From the NCBI RefSeq assembly GCF_018687195.1, contig NZ_CP061321.1, positions 1,426,001 through 1,490,000 on the forward strand: a stretch of DNA of 64,000 bases, in the 5' to 3' direction. The notes beneath the pieces were generated by a model. The model worked only from the letters and a program-made list of their open reading frames with translations. It made no database searches and had not been told where the DNA came from. The position numbers and the translations under genes are program-made. Below are positions 37,344-50,236 of the stretch, piece after piece (the first letter of the stretch is position 1; each line of letters starts with the position of its first letter). This DNA comes from Polynucleobacter sp. MWH-UH2A (lineage in GTDB: Bacteria > Pseudomonadota > Gammaproteobacteria > Burkholderiales > Burkholderiaceae).

Positions 37344-39941
37344 ATGAACTCGTCGGCAACGACAAACAAAGTCATTGATGCAGCAAGCCTTCGCGCTGCT
37401 CGTGAAGTTGCTTATACCGAATTCAAGAACACGCAGGCTGTAGGCAAGCTTACAAAGCAACTCAGCAAACTCACTGATCAATTACTCAATCAACTATGGA
37501 GTAGTTGCAACCTAAACAAGGAAGCAGCCCTAGTTGCTGTTGGTGGTTATGGCAGAGGTGCATTATTCCCTTACTCCGATATTGATATCTTGATTTTGCT
37601 TCCCAATGAAAATAAGGAATCTGGGGGGATATCAAAAAAAGTAGAGCAATTTATTGCGAACTGTTGGGACACTGGTCTTGAAATTGGCTCTTCAGTACGA
37701 ACTGTTGCGGAGTGCATCTCTGAATCAGAGCAAGACATCACCGTGCGCACTTCTTTACTCGAAGCGCGCTACCTTTGCGGACAAAAATCCCTCTTTAAAG
37801 AATTTGCAAAAGCTTATGAGAGCGCAATGGATCCCCGCTCCTTCTTTCAGGCAAAGCTAGCGGAACAGATTCAACGGCATTACAAATACCAAAATACTCC
37901 TTACTCACTTGAGCCTAATTGCAAAGAAAGCCCTGGTGGTTTACGTGACCTCCAAGTGATCTCATGGGTCAGCAAGGCAGCGTTGCTGGGTAATACCTTT
38001 CATGACCTACACGAAGCTGGATTAATCACCAAGCGAGAGCTAACAGAGCTCAATCGTAATCAACGATTATTAGAAACTTTGCGCGCCAATCTTCACCTGA
38101 TAGCAGGACGCAGGCAAGATGTCATTGCTTTTGACTTGCAATCTCCTTTAGCTCACACCATGGGCATTGAAGAGGAATCATCACGCCGAGCAAGCGAAGC
38201 GATTATGCGTCGCTACTATTGGGCAGCTAAAGCAGTCACCCAGTTAAATGATGTGCTGCTACAAAATATTGAAGCACTGCTATTTCCACAAGAATCTAAA
38301 ACCACTCACCCGATACCTGGCGAAGGAAATGAATTCTTTATTGAGCGCCAAGGTGTTTTAGATATCACCGACCCACAGCTCTTTCAAAAACATCCAGAGC
38401 AAATTCTGCGGACTTTCTTGGTATTTGCCCAAACTGCAAGCGTTAAAAGTTTGTCTGCCACCATTTTTAGGGCACTCTATAACGCGCGCACCAAAATGGA
38501 CAGCAAGTGGCGTACTAGCCCCATCAATCGAGCGCTGTTTATTGAAATCTTGAAGCAACCTGAGGGGGTAAGTCGAGCGTTCCACCTCATGAATCGCAGC
38601 AGCGTTCTTGGAAGATATTTACCCGCCTTCAGAAAAATTGTCGGCCAAATGCAGCACGACTTATTTCATGTCTATACCGTTGATCAACATATCTTGATGG
38701 TATTACGCAATGTGCGTCGCTTCATGGTGCTGGAGTACACCCATGAGTTTCCATTCTGCAGTAGCTTAATTGCCCATTTTGAAAAACCGTGGTTGCTCGT
38801 CATCGCAGCTCTCTTTCACGATATCGCTAAAGGCCGTGGTGGTGATCACTCACAACTAGGCAAAGCTGACATGCGCAAGTTCGCAAAAGAACATGGTCTA
38901 GATAAAAAAGATACTGAACTCTTGGTGTGGCTCGTTGCCGAGCATTTGAACATGAGTCAGGTAGCACAAAAACAAGATATAACCGACCCCGATGTTGTGA
39001 AGGCATTTGCCAAGAAGATGGGCGATGAACGACATCTCACAGCGCTTTACCTTTTAACCGTCGCGGATGTGCGTGGAACCAGCCCTAAAGTATGGAATGC
39101 CTGGAAAGGGAAATTACTAGAAGACCTTTATCGAGCCACTTTAAGGGTGCTTGGCGGCGCCAAGCCAGACGCCTCATCAGAACTCGCACAACATCAAGAG
39201 GAGTCGCGAACCAAGCTGCGACTATACGGAATCAGCGATGCTTCCTATGAAGATCTATGGAAGCAGCTCGATGTCGCCTTTTTTCTGCGACAAGATTCAT
39301 CTGATATCGCTTGGCTAACACGCCACCTATATAACAAGGTGAATACAGATCAACCGATTGTGAGAGCGAGACTCTCGCCTGTTGGCGAAGGCTTGCAAGT
39401 AGCGATCTATGTAAAGGATCAAGAAGATCTGTTTGCTCGGATATGCGCATACTTTGAAAGGCATGGCTTCTCTATTTGGGATGCCCGCATTCACACAACG
39501 CATCATGGCTACGCTCTAGATAGCTTCCAGATTTCTGGAAGCAACCTTGTTGACGAAGGTGGTAGCTATCGAGACCTCATTCAGCTGGTTGAGTTTGAAC
39601 TAACAGCCGCCCTCTCGAAAGCCGACCCTTTGCCCAACCCAAGTATGGGTCGCCTTTCAAGACAATCACGGATTTTCCCAATCCAGCCACGTGTTCACAT
39701 GATGCCGGACGATCGTGGACGCTATTACACCCTCGCACTTTCTGCGAGTGACCGCACCGGCCTGCTTTACACAATCTCTAGGGTCCTAGCAAAGCACCAA
39801 GTCTCAATTCACTCCGCCAGAATCAATACTCTTGGTGAGCGTGTTGAAGACGTATTGCTATTGGATGCCGCCAACCTGGGAAAAAACCCAAAGCTACAGA
39901 TTCAGCTAGAGACTGAGTTGCTTGAAGCTTTAAGCACCTAA
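37344..39941 (+). CDS. glnD: Bifunctional uridylyltransferase/uridylyl-removing enzyme GlnD
   Basis: The ATG at 37344 (MNSSATTNK) is preferred, 5 bases after map; the frame is open further back into map. The product has 865 residues. It senses glutamine and modifies PII proteins. The nucleotidyltransferase motif is GGYGRG (67-72) with Asp79/Asp81, the HD phosphohydrolase motif FHDIAKGRGGDH is near residue 490, and two ACT domains lie at about 685-760 and 790-860. The stop overlaps the convergent NUDIX gene by 12 bases. Confidence 0.96.
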   Translation: MNSSATTNKVIDAASLRAAREVAYTEFKNTQAVGKLTKQLSKLTDQLLNQLWSSCNLNKEAALVAVGGYGRGALFPYSDIDILILLPNENKESGGISKKVEQFIANCWDTGLEIGSSVRTVAECISESEQDITVRTSLLEARYLCGQKSLFKEFAKAYESAMDPRSFFQAKLAEQIQRHYKYQNTPYSLEPNCKESPGGLRDLQVISWVSKAALLGNTFHDLHEAGLITKRELTELNRNQRLLETLRANLHLIAGRRQDVIAFDLQSPLAHTMGIEEESSRRASEAIMRRYYWAAKAVTQLNDVLLQNIEALLFPQESKTTHPIPGEGNEFFIERQGVLDITDPQLFQKHPEQILRTFLVFAQTASVKSLSATIFRALYNARTKMDSKWRTSPINRALFIEILKQPEGVSRAFHLMNRSSVLGRYLPAFRKIVGQMQHDLFHVYTVDQHILMVLRNVRRFMVLEYTHEFPFCSSLIAHFEKPWLLVIAALFHDIAKGRGGDHSQLGKADMRKFAKEHGLDKKDTELLVWLVAEHLNMSQVAQKQDITDPDVVKAFAKKMGDERHLTALYLLTVADVRGTSPKVWNAWKGKLLEDLYRATLRVLGGAKPDASSELAQHQEESRTKLRLYGISDASYEDLWKQLDVAFFLRQDSSDIAWLTRHLYNKVNTDQPIVRARLSPVGEGLQVAIYVKDQEDLFARICAYFERHGFSIWDARIHTTHHGYALDSFQISGSNLVDEGGSYRDLIQLVEFELTAALSKADPLPNPSMGRLSRQSRIFPIQPRVHMMPDDRGRYYTLALSASDRTGLLYTISRVLAKHQVSIHSARINTLGERVEDVLLLDAANLGKNPKLQIQLETELLEALST

Positions 39942-40424
39942 GCGACTTAAGGCCCTCTGTATACGAGGGCTTTGTACCTCATCACAAGAGAACCAAGCGC
40001 AGAATATTTCCTCTAAGGGCCTTTCTTTGCGCAACACTCTTAATTGATAAAGCAGATCAATATGAAGATGAGCGCCTTCATCCTTGGCGGGGTTAGCCGG
40101 AATTTCATGTACATCAACATCAATTGGCTCAGAATTCTCAGTTTCAACAACACAAACTAAGCCAGTTTCTTCATAAACCTCACGAATGGCTGCTTCAATC
40201 GGTGACTCCCCTTCATCAATATGGCCGCCTGGCTGAAACCACTTTTTAATGTGAGGATGAAAGATCAATAAGACCTTATTATCCTGAACAACTAACCCGC
40301 TAGCAGTGAGATGGCCTACATTAGTTGTGCGTGAAAAGGGCCTCGAAGACGCAAGAATCGCATTTGCTTGTTTTACGTAATTAGATTGACTAACTATGGG
40401 AGAAATTTTTTCTATAAGATTCAT
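39930..40424 (-). CDS. NUDIX hydrolase
   Basis: The ATG at 40424 (MNLIEKISPIV) gives 164 residues; a TTG two codons earlier is possible. The complete Nudix box, G-x5-E-x7-REV-x-EE-x-GL (GHIDEGESPIEAAIREVYEETGL region, about residues 86-108), supports hydrolysis of a nucleoside diphosphate linked to another group; the substrate is not evident. No ribosome binding site is clear. It overlaps the 3' end of convergent glnD by 12 bases. Confidence 0.85.
   Translation of the reverse strand: MNLIEKISPIVSQSNYVKQANAILASSRPFSRTTNVGHLTASGLVVQDNKVLLIFHPHIKKWFQPGGHIDEGESPIEAAIREVYEETGLVCVVETENSEPIDVDVHEIPANPAKDEGAHLHIDLLYQLRVLRKERPLEEIFCAWFSCDEVQSPRIQRALSRLGA
39952..39973 (+). terminator. Possible glnD terminator within the NUDIX gene
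   Basis: GCCCTC (39952-39957) pairs with GAGGGC (39965-39970) around a 7-base loop, followed by a short TTT. It lies just after the glnD stop but inside the 3' end of the convergent NUDIX coding region. The T-run is short. Confidence 0.4.
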
Positions 40425-40489
40425 ATGCAAGGGGCAAGCATAGACTTATTCTGATACACGAGCCACCTTAAAGCAGTGTAAGAAAGTTC

Positions 40490-43572
<3,083 letters not shown>

Positions 43573-43590
43573 GATTTGTTCCACGTACAC

Positions 43591-46500
43591 TTAAGCAGCC
43601 TCCACCATTGAAACGGCTGAAGAGATATCAACTGCAACAATACGGGATACGCCTTGCTCTTGCATCGTGACACCGATTAACTGATGAGCAATTTCCATAG
43701 TGATCTTATTGTGTGAAATGAAGACAAATTGCGTCTTTTCGGACATCTTGGCAACCATCTGCGCATAGCGCAAGGTATTCGCATCATCCAATGGCGCATC
43801 AACTTCATCGAGCAAGCAAAAAGGCGCTGGATTCAATAAGAAAAGTGAAAAAACCAAGGCAATCGCAGTCAAAGCCTTCTCGCCCCCCGAGAGCAAATGA
43901 ATGCTGCTATTTTTCTTACCTGGTGGCTGCGCCATTACTTGAACGCCAGAGTCCAAAATCTCCTCACCGGTCATCACCAATTCAGCATGCCCCCCACCAA
44001 ACAACTCTGGAAAGAGTTTTCCAAAGTGGGTATTAACTTGATTGAAGGTGCCCTGTAATAAATCACGCGTTTCAGCATCAATCTTAGCGATCGCATCAGT
44101 CAAGGTCTGCATTGCTTCATTCAAGTCCGCTGATTGCGCATCCAAGAACTGCTTGCGTTCACGAGAGCTTGCTAGCTCATCCAGCGCAGCCATATTAACT
44201 GGACCTAAAGACTGAATTTCAGCATTCAAGCGATTCACTTCGCTTTGCAAAGCGCCAATCTTCAGATCAGGGCTAAAGTTAGCTTCTAACGCACTTAAGT
44301 CAGCTTCCGCATCCGCCAGCAATGTCGCAAACTGCTCATAGTTCAAACGTGCGGCCTGCTCACGCAACTGCAAATCTACCACCTTATCGCGCATTGGTTG
44401 CAGGCTACGTTCAATTTGCATACGGACTTCATCAACCTCGCGCAATTGATGCAAAAGAGCATCTTGCTCGGTACGTGCGTTTGCTAAAGCGGCTTCACGT
44501 GCGCTACGCGCCAATAACAATCCCTGTAACTTCTCTTGTGCCTCTTCATCGCTCAGCGTTTCTAATTCTTGCGTGGCTAGATCGTGCTTATCCTGAATCT
44601 CCATGATCTGTGTGCGCGCGGTACTCTGATCACGCTGCAAATCTGCGATTCGCTGCTGTAGTGAGCGAGTAGCGAAGGCCGCTTCTTGAGCCGCCATTTC
44701 GGCAACACGTAAGGACTCACGCAACTGATCACGTTCTTGAGTAGTTAGCTCTAATTTTTGCTGCGCCGAAGCCAAGGCCTCTTGATGCCCTTGTTTAGAG
44801 TCTTCTGACTGACTTAACTCAGCAGTAGCTTGCTCATGAGTCAAGCTTAACTGCTCCATCTGTTGACGCAACTCACTTAATTCATTTTGAATCTGGGCGG
44901 CACGTTGACTGTATTGCTCTTCAGCTTGGGTCAATTGCATTCTTTCCACTTCAAAACCATGAGCTTCTTGCACAGACTGCTCTGCGGCAATGCGTGCTTG
45001 CTCAGCGGCTTGATGAGCAGCTTGGTAATTGGCAATACACTGATCCAACTCGCCCTTCAACTCACTTTGCATCAGCTGTTGTACACGCAATTGCTTCTCA
45101 AGACTTTCCATTTCTTGAGCGCGTGCCAACATGCCAGCTTGTTCTGAGTCAGCCGCATAAAGCTGAACACCCACACGGCTTACTAAATGACCCTGTTGCG
45201 TAACAAATGCGCCACCTGCGGGTAATTTTTCACGACGATGCAAAGCATCTTCCAGGCTAGAGGCGATATAAATATTGTCTAACCATTCTTGCAGCACCGA
45301 AGTAAGACGAGGCACTCCGGCACTTTGTACGCGACTCAGCAATGGAGTGAAATCCGCGGGAGCGGATGTATGCGCAGGACTAATTTCTTCTGTGAGCAAA
45401 ATTGCCAAACGACTTGGGGGCGCATCATTAGCCAATGCCAATGTTTCTTGAACGCTCTTTGCGGTAACCGCGGCTAGACGCTCACGCAACACCGACTCAA
45501 GAGCGGCCTCCCAACCACTTTCCACTTTTAATTCTTGCCAGAGGCGCTTGCTTTCTTTAAGCCCCTTGCTTTCCAGCCATGGTCCAATTTTTCCTTGCGC
45601 CTGAACGCTCGCCTGCAAAGCAGTTAGTGCGGTTAACTTCGCTTCGGTTTGCGCCAAATCCTGATTGGCCGTTTGAATCTTTTGTTGTGCGGTATTGCGA
45701 GCTTCATCAGCAGCCGGAATGCGCTGCTGGGTTTCTCCAGCGCGAGCTCTTGCTTCCTCAACTTTACGTTGCGCCATCGCATGTCGATCAATCGCCATTT
45801 GTAATGCTTCTGCATCAGGGCGACGCATACCATCCAATTCGCTAGTCAAGCGGGTCTCACGCCCTTTGAGCTCATCAGCCTGCGCAGACATCGCACGAAT
45901 ACGTTCACCCAAACTAGCAAGACGCTGCTCAATTGTTGCCAAGGTCTCACGGGCATTATTTAAATCACGAGAAGCAGTTTGATAAGCTTCATCGCGACTT
46001 GGCATCTGCTCTTGCAAGCCATTTAATTCTGTTAATAGTGTTTGCTCTTTTTCACTTGCTAATGTGAGCTCATGTTCAGTAGTGCGTTGTGCCTGTGCAG
46101 CATCCGTCTCCTGCACGGTCCAACGCTGCAACTGTGCTTGAAGATCTTGGGTTTGTTGCTGCAAACGTTGGCGAGCTTCTTGCACATAATGTATTTGTGA
46201 TTCAACTTGGCTCACATCCGCATTAGTTTGATACAACTCACCTTGAGCTTCAGATACTTTATCTTGTAAGGCGTACTGTTGTGTACGCATCGTCTCGAGC
46301 TCTGCTTCTGAGTGGCGTAGTTTGGCAGTCTGCTCTTCTAGGTTTACCTGGGTATCACGGATGCCGTTGGCGTGGCGCTCTTGCTCTTTACCAGCCTCAG
46401 TCTGACGGACAAACCACAAAAGCTGTTGCTGCGATTTCATTTGAGCAGAGAGCTCGGCATGACGCTCTGCAACGGTCGCTTGCTTTTCTAAACGAGTGAG

Positions 46501-47112
46501 TTGTTGATCTAGTTCGCGCAGAATATCTTCAACACGCGTTAAGTTTTCAACAGTATCTTCTAGACGAGATGCAGTTTCTTTGCGACGCTCTTTATATTTA
46601 GAAACGCCTGCTGCTTCTTCCAAAAATACGCGCAATTCTTCTGGCTTTGCTTCCAAAATTCGATTGATCGTGCCCTGACCAATAATTGCGTAACCTCTTG
46701 GACCCATACCGGTACCCAAGAAAATATCCTGAATATCTTTGCGACGCACAACTTGGTTATTAACGTAATAACTAGAATTACCATCACGAGTTAATACACG
46801 TTTAATTCCTAATTCAGTAAATGCGCTCCACTGACCTTGTGCACGACCCTCTGAATTATCAAAAATGAGTTCAACGCTGGCACGGCCAGATGGTTTACGC
46901 AAACCAGAACCATTAAAGATGACGTCCTGCATGGATTCACCACGCAATTCACTAGCGCGAGATTCACCTAAAACCCAGCGAACGGCATCAATAATGTTGG
47001 ACTTTCCACAACCATTTGGCCCCACAACACCAATTAATTGGCCAGGCATTTCAAAATGGGTTGGGTCAACGAAAGACTTAAAGCCGGAAAGTTTGATGGA
47101 TTTCAGTTGCAC
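43591..47112 (-). CDS. smc: Chromosome segregation protein SMC
   Basis: A 1173-residue ATPase. Walker A GPNGCGKS is at 31-38 in the N-terminal head. Two long coiled-coil arms rich in Gln, Glu and Ala flank a hinge at about residues 500-640. The C-terminal head has the ABC signature LLSGGEKALTAIAL and Walker B CLLDEVDAPLDD. Standard length and order. The SMC partners ScpA/ScpB are not in this window. Confidence 0.97.
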   Translation of the reverse strand: MQLKSIKLSGFKSFVDPTHFEMPGQLIGVVGPNGCGKSNIIDAVRWVLGESRASELRGESMQDVIFNGSGLRKPSGRASVELIFDNSEGRAQGQWSAFTELGIKRVLTRDGNSSYYVNNQVVRRKDIQDIFLGTGMGPRGYAIIGQGTINRILEAKPEELRVFLEEAAGVSKYKERRKETASRLEDTVENLTRVEDILRELDQQLTRLEKQATVAERHAELSAQMKSQQQLLWFVRQTEAGKEQERHANGIRDTQVNLEEQTAKLRHSEAELETMRTQQYALQDKVSEAQGELYQTNADVSQVESQIHYVQEARQRLQQQTQDLQAQLQRWTVQETDAAQAQRTTEHELTLASEKEQTLLTELNGLQEQMPSRDEAYQTASRDLNNARETLATIEQRLASLGERIRAMSAQADELKGRETRLTSELDGMRRPDAEALQMAIDRHAMAQRKVEEARARAGETQQRIPAADEARNTAQQKIQTANQDLAQTEAKLTALTALQASVQAQGKIGPWLESKGLKESKRLWQELKVESGWEAALESVLRERLAAVTAKSVQETLALANDAPPSRLAILLTEEISPAHTSAPADFTPLLSRVQSAGVPRLTSVLQEWLDNIYIASSLEDALHRREKLPAGGAFVTQQGHLVSRVGVQLYAADSEQAGMLARAQEMESLEKQLRVQQLMQSELKGELDQCIANYQAAHQAAEQARIAAEQSVQEAHGFEVERMQLTQAEEQYSQRAAQIQNELSELRQQMEQLSLTHEQATAELSQSEDSKQGHQEALASAQQKLELTTQERDQLRESLRVAEMAAQEAAFATRSLQQRIADLQRDQSTARTQIMEIQDKHDLATQELETLSDEEAQEKLQGLLLARSAREAALANARTEQDALLHQLREVDEVRMQIERSLQPMRDKVVDLQLREQAARLNYEQFATLLADAEADLSALEANFSPDLKIGALQSEVNRLNAEIQSLGPVNMAALDELASSRERKQFLDAQSADLNEAMQTLTDAIAKIDAETRDLLQGTFNQVNTHFGKLFPELFGGGHAELVMTGEEILDSGVQVMAQPPGKKNSSIHLLSGGEKALTAIALVFSLFLLNPAPFCLLDEVDAPLDDANTLRYAQMVAKMSEKTQFVFISHNKITMEIAHQLIGVTMQEQGVSRIVAVDISSAVSMVEAA

Positions 47113-47200
47113 GGCGCACTTTGCAGGGAAAAAAGGGGTTCAAATAAAGGACTAAAAATTACATCTTAAAGTGGGAAGATGATAGCAAGCTTGGGGCTAC

Positions 47201-47230
47201 TTGGACGGGTTTTTGCCCCATCGATATAAT
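47201..47230 (+). promoter_or_regulatory. Sigma-70-type promoter of dapD
   Basis: TTGGAC (47201-47206), an 18-base spacer and TATAAT (47225-47230) make a good housekeeping promoter about 58 bases before the dapD ATG. The spacer region lies inside a possible GGGGC/GCCCC hairpin (47193-47219). A small AGGGA/TCCCT hairpin (47246-47260) is in the leader. Confidence 0.7.
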
Positions 47231-47287
47231 GATAAATCCACCTTCAGGGACAAAATCCCTTAACAATCTGATAGTTAACTAAAAAGC

Positions 47288-48115
47288 ATGAGCCAATCAC
47301 CACAAAACATCATTGAACAAGCCTGGGAAAACCGTGCTGACCTCTCACCCAATAGCGTTCCCGGCGATGTCCGTGGCGCCGTAAATGCCGTCTTGGAAGG
47401 CCTAAATAATGGCACTATTCGAGTCGCCGAACGCCGCGCTGTCGGTAAGTGGGAAGTAAATCAATGGGTTAAGAAGGCTGTGCTGCTTTCTTTCCGCTTA
47501 GAAGACAACATTCCAATGAGCGCTGGGGGGTATACCCAGTTCTACGATAAGGTTCCAAGTAAATTCGAGAGCTATACAGCCGCTGACTTTGCCGCCGGCG
47601 GCTTCCGCGTAGTGCCTCCAGCGGTTGCCCGTCGTGGGTCCTTTATTGGCAAAAATGCAGTATTGATGCCTTCCTATGTCAATATTGGCGCTTATGTCGG
47701 GGAAGGCACGATGGTAGACACATGGGCAACCGTTGGATCTTGCGCCCAAATTGGCAAAAATGTTCACCTCTCTGGTGGCGTTGGAATCGGTGGCGTCTTA
47801 GAGCCAATTCAAGCCGGCCCTGTCATTATTGAAGATAACTGCTTTATTGGCGCACGCTCTGAGGTGGTTGAAGGCGTGGTCATTGAAGAAAATGCCGTCC
47901 TCTCTATGGGCGTCTATATTGGCCAAAGCACCAAGATTTACGATCGCGAGACGGGTGAAGTGCACTATGGCCGTGTTCCAGCGGGCTCAGTAGTTGTTCC
48001 TGGGTCGCTTCCTTCTGCCTGCGGTAAGTACAGCCTCTATGCTGCTGTTATTGTAAAGAAAGTGGATGCCCAAACCCGAGCAAAAACAGCTATCAACGAG
48101 CTGCTTCGCGACTAA
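47288..48115 (+). CDS. dapD: 2,3,4,5-tetrahydropyridine-2,6-dicarboxylate N-succinyltransferase
   Basis: A 275-residue left-handed beta-helix acyltransferase of the succinylase branch of diaminopimelate/lysine synthesis. Features are the N-terminal helical domain, the [28 protein letters not shown] hexapeptide repeats (about 137-165), [11 protein letters not shown] and the C-terminal [11 protein letters not shown]. The gene leads a three-gene run with dapE, which acts two steps later, and prmB. Confidence 0.97.
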   Translation: MSQSPQNIIEQAWENRADLSPNSVPGDVRGAVNAVLEGLNNGTIRVAERRAVGKWEVNQWVKKAVLLSFRLEDNIPMSAGGYTQFYDKVPSKFESYTAADFAAGGFRVVPPAVARRGSFIGKNAVLMPSYVNIGAYVGEGTMVDTWATVGSCAQIGKNVHLSGGVGIGGVLEPIQAGPVIIEDNCFIGARSEVVEGVVIEENAVLSMGVYIGQSTKIYDRETGEVHYGRVPAGSVVVPGSLPSACGKYSLYAAVIVKKVDAQTRAKTAINELLRD

Positions 48116-48136
48116 TTTAACTTCTGACAATTACTT

Positions 48137-49288
48137 ATGAGCGCCACCCTTGAGCTAACCGAAGCTCTCATTGCATGTCATTCCGTCACACCGGCGGATG
48201 GTGGCTGCCAAGATTTAATTGCCAAACGTTTACAAGCAATTGGTTTTCATACTGAAAGCGTAGTTAGTGGTCCTGAGACTTTTCAAGTCACGAACTTATG
48301 GGCAATCAAAAAAGGGAAAGCTGGCGACCAGGGTAAAGTACTGATGTTCGCTGGCCATACTGATGTCGTTCCAACGGGCCCATTAGAGAAGTGGACTAGC
48401 AACCCATTCACACCCAGCATTCGTGATGGCAAGCTTTATGGTCGTGGAGCTACTGACATGAAAACTTCCTTAGCTGGCTTTGTTGTAGCGACCGAAGAGT
48501 TTGTCACCTCCCACCCAGATCATCGAGGATCGATCGCCTTTCTGATTACCAGTGACGAAGAAGGTCCGGCCAACGATGGCACCGTGATTATGTGCGAACG
48601 CCTCCGAAAACAAGGACAGCGTTTGGATTATTGTGTAATTGGTGAACCCACTTCAGTGGATCAATTGGGCGATATGATCAAGAATGGTCGTCGTGGTTCG
48701 CTGTCCGGAAAATTAAGAGTGAAGGGTATTCAGGCTCATATTGCCTACCCTCATCTTGGTAGAAATCCAATTCATTTATCAGCGCCAGCAATTGCCGCCT
48801 TAGTTGAAACCGAGTGGGATAAAGGAAATCAGTATTTCCAGCCAACCAGCTTTCAAATCTCCAATGTGCATGCTGGAACTGGTGCAAACAATGTTATCCC
48901 CGGTGAATTAGTCATCGACTTTAATTTCCGCTTCTCTACCGAGAGCAAACCGGAACAACTGCAGGAGCGTCTAGAAAAAGTCTTACGCGATGCAGGGCTG
49001 GATTTTGAGATTGATTGGGTTCTCGGTGGCAGCCCCTTCATTACTGGCGACGGTGAGTTAGCGGGAGCATTGCGCAAAGCCATTCAATCTGAAACTCAGG
49101 TCGATACAGAGCTCTCAACCACCGGCGGCACCAGTGATGGTCGTTTTATTGCCAAAATCTGTAAAGAGGTTGTGGAGTTTGGACCGCTCAATGCCACCAG
49201 CCACAAAATTGATGAGTGCGTGAACATTGATGATGTCGAGCCACTCAAAAATATCTATCGCAAAACACTTGAGCAGCTCATTGCCTAA
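48137..49288 (+). CDS. dapE: Succinyl-diaminopimelate desuccinylase
   Basis: A 383-residue di-zinc amidohydrolase of the M20 family that releases LL-diaminopimelate. Metal ligands and catalytic acids are in [11 protein letters not shown] (about residue 73), GRGATDMK (about 106), [10 protein letters not shown] (about 138-147) and the C-terminal [12 protein letters not shown]. The dimerisation domain (about 185-295) is present. It starts 21 bases after dapD. Confidence 0.97.
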   Translation: MSATLELTEALIACHSVTPADGGCQDLIAKRLQAIGFHTESVVSGPETFQVTNLWAIKKGKAGDQGKVLMFAGHTDVVPTGPLEKWTSNPFTPSIRDGKLYGRGATDMKTSLAGFVVATEEFVTSHPDHRGSIAFLITSDEEGPANDGTVIMCERLRKQGQRLDYCVIGEPTSVDQLGDMIKNGRRGSLSGKLRVKGIQAHIAYPHLGRNPIHLSAPAIAALVETEWDKGNQYFQPTSFQISNVHAGTGANNVIPGELVIDFNFRFSTESKPEQLQERLEKVLRDAGLDFEIDWVLGGSPFITGDGELAGALRKAIQSETQVDTELSTTGGTSDGRFIAKICKEVVEFGPLNATSHKIDECVNIDDVEPLKNIYRKTLEQLIA

Positions 49289-49328
49289 GTAAGACTTTTA
49301 TTCCTTCTCAACTACAACTTGATCCATC

Positions 49329-50225
49329 ATGGACCCTGAGCCTTCACAAGCCCTCTCAGTCAATCAATCGATTGACCTTATTACTCAAAAATTAGAAGCT
49401 GCAAACTTGCATTATGGGCATGGCGCCATTGATGCACAAAGTGAAGCCCTCTGGATTGTTAGTAAGCAATTAGGATTAAGCCCCGCTGATGCACTTGATC
49501 ACTTCGATCAAACACTCACTGGCGAGCAACATCAACAAGCATTAGCTGTTGCAGATGAACGCATTTCTTCACGCAAGCCCCTTGCCTACATTCTTGGGGA
49601 AGCATGGCTCATGGGCGTTCCATTTTTCTGTAGCGAACAAAGCATTGTTCCGCGGTCTTGGATTGCCGAACTCATTATTGATGGATCGTTAGAGCCTTGG
49701 CTTCCAGCAGATGGCAAAGTTTTGGATCTCTGCACTGGCAACGGATCATTAGCGGTCTTACTGGCACTCTCGTGCCCTGATATTCATGTTAGTGCATGTG
49801 ATATCAGCCTACCCGCACTCTCAGTGGCAGCACGCAATGTGGATCGTCATGGTTTAGGTTCTCAAGTAGAGCTCCTAGAGGGTGATTTGTGGGAAGCCCT
49901 GCCAGAGCCAAATGAAGACAATCTATTTGACTTAATTATTTGCAATCCACCCTATGTAAACGCCGATTCCATGGTAGCTCTGCCAGCCGAGTATCACGCC
50001 GAGCCTGCATTAGCACTTGCTGGCGGCGACGATGGCATGGATCTCGTCAGACGCATTATTGCCAACGCGCCAGACTACCTATCTGAACGTGGCGCGATTC
50101 TGATTGAGATTGGCAATGAGTATGAGAATTTCAAAAAAGCATTTCCTCAGATACCAGCAATTTGGATGGAGGTTTCCGCAGGGGAAGAGCAAGTACTACT
50201 CATTCAAGCGGAAGATTTGCGCTAA
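49329..50225 (+). CDS. prmB: 50S ribosomal protein L3 N5-glutamine methyltransferase
   Basis: A 298-residue AdoMet-dependent methyltransferase of the HemK family. The catalytic NPPY is at about residue 207, and the SAM motif is LDLCTGNGSLAV (about 133-144). The N-terminal helical domain and the PLAYILGEAWLMG segment place it with PrmB instead of PrmC, which would usually sit near prfA. No clear ribosome binding site precedes the ATG. It converges with radA. Confidence 0.93.
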   Translation: MDPEPSQALSVNQSIDLITQKLEAANLHYGHGAIDAQSEALWIVSKQLGLSPADALDHFDQTLTGEQHQQALAVADERISSRKPLAYILGEAWLMGVPFFCSEQSIVPRSWIAELIIDGSLEPWLPADGKVLDLCTGNGSLAVLLALSCPDIHVSACDISLPALSVAARNVDRHGLGSQVELLEGDLWEALPEPNEDNLFDLIICNPPYVNADSMVALPAEYHAEPALALAGGDDGMDLVRRIIANAPDYLSERGAILIEIGNEYENFKKAFPQIPAIWMEVSAGEEQVLLIQAEDLR

Positions 50226-50236
50226 GACAAACGGTT

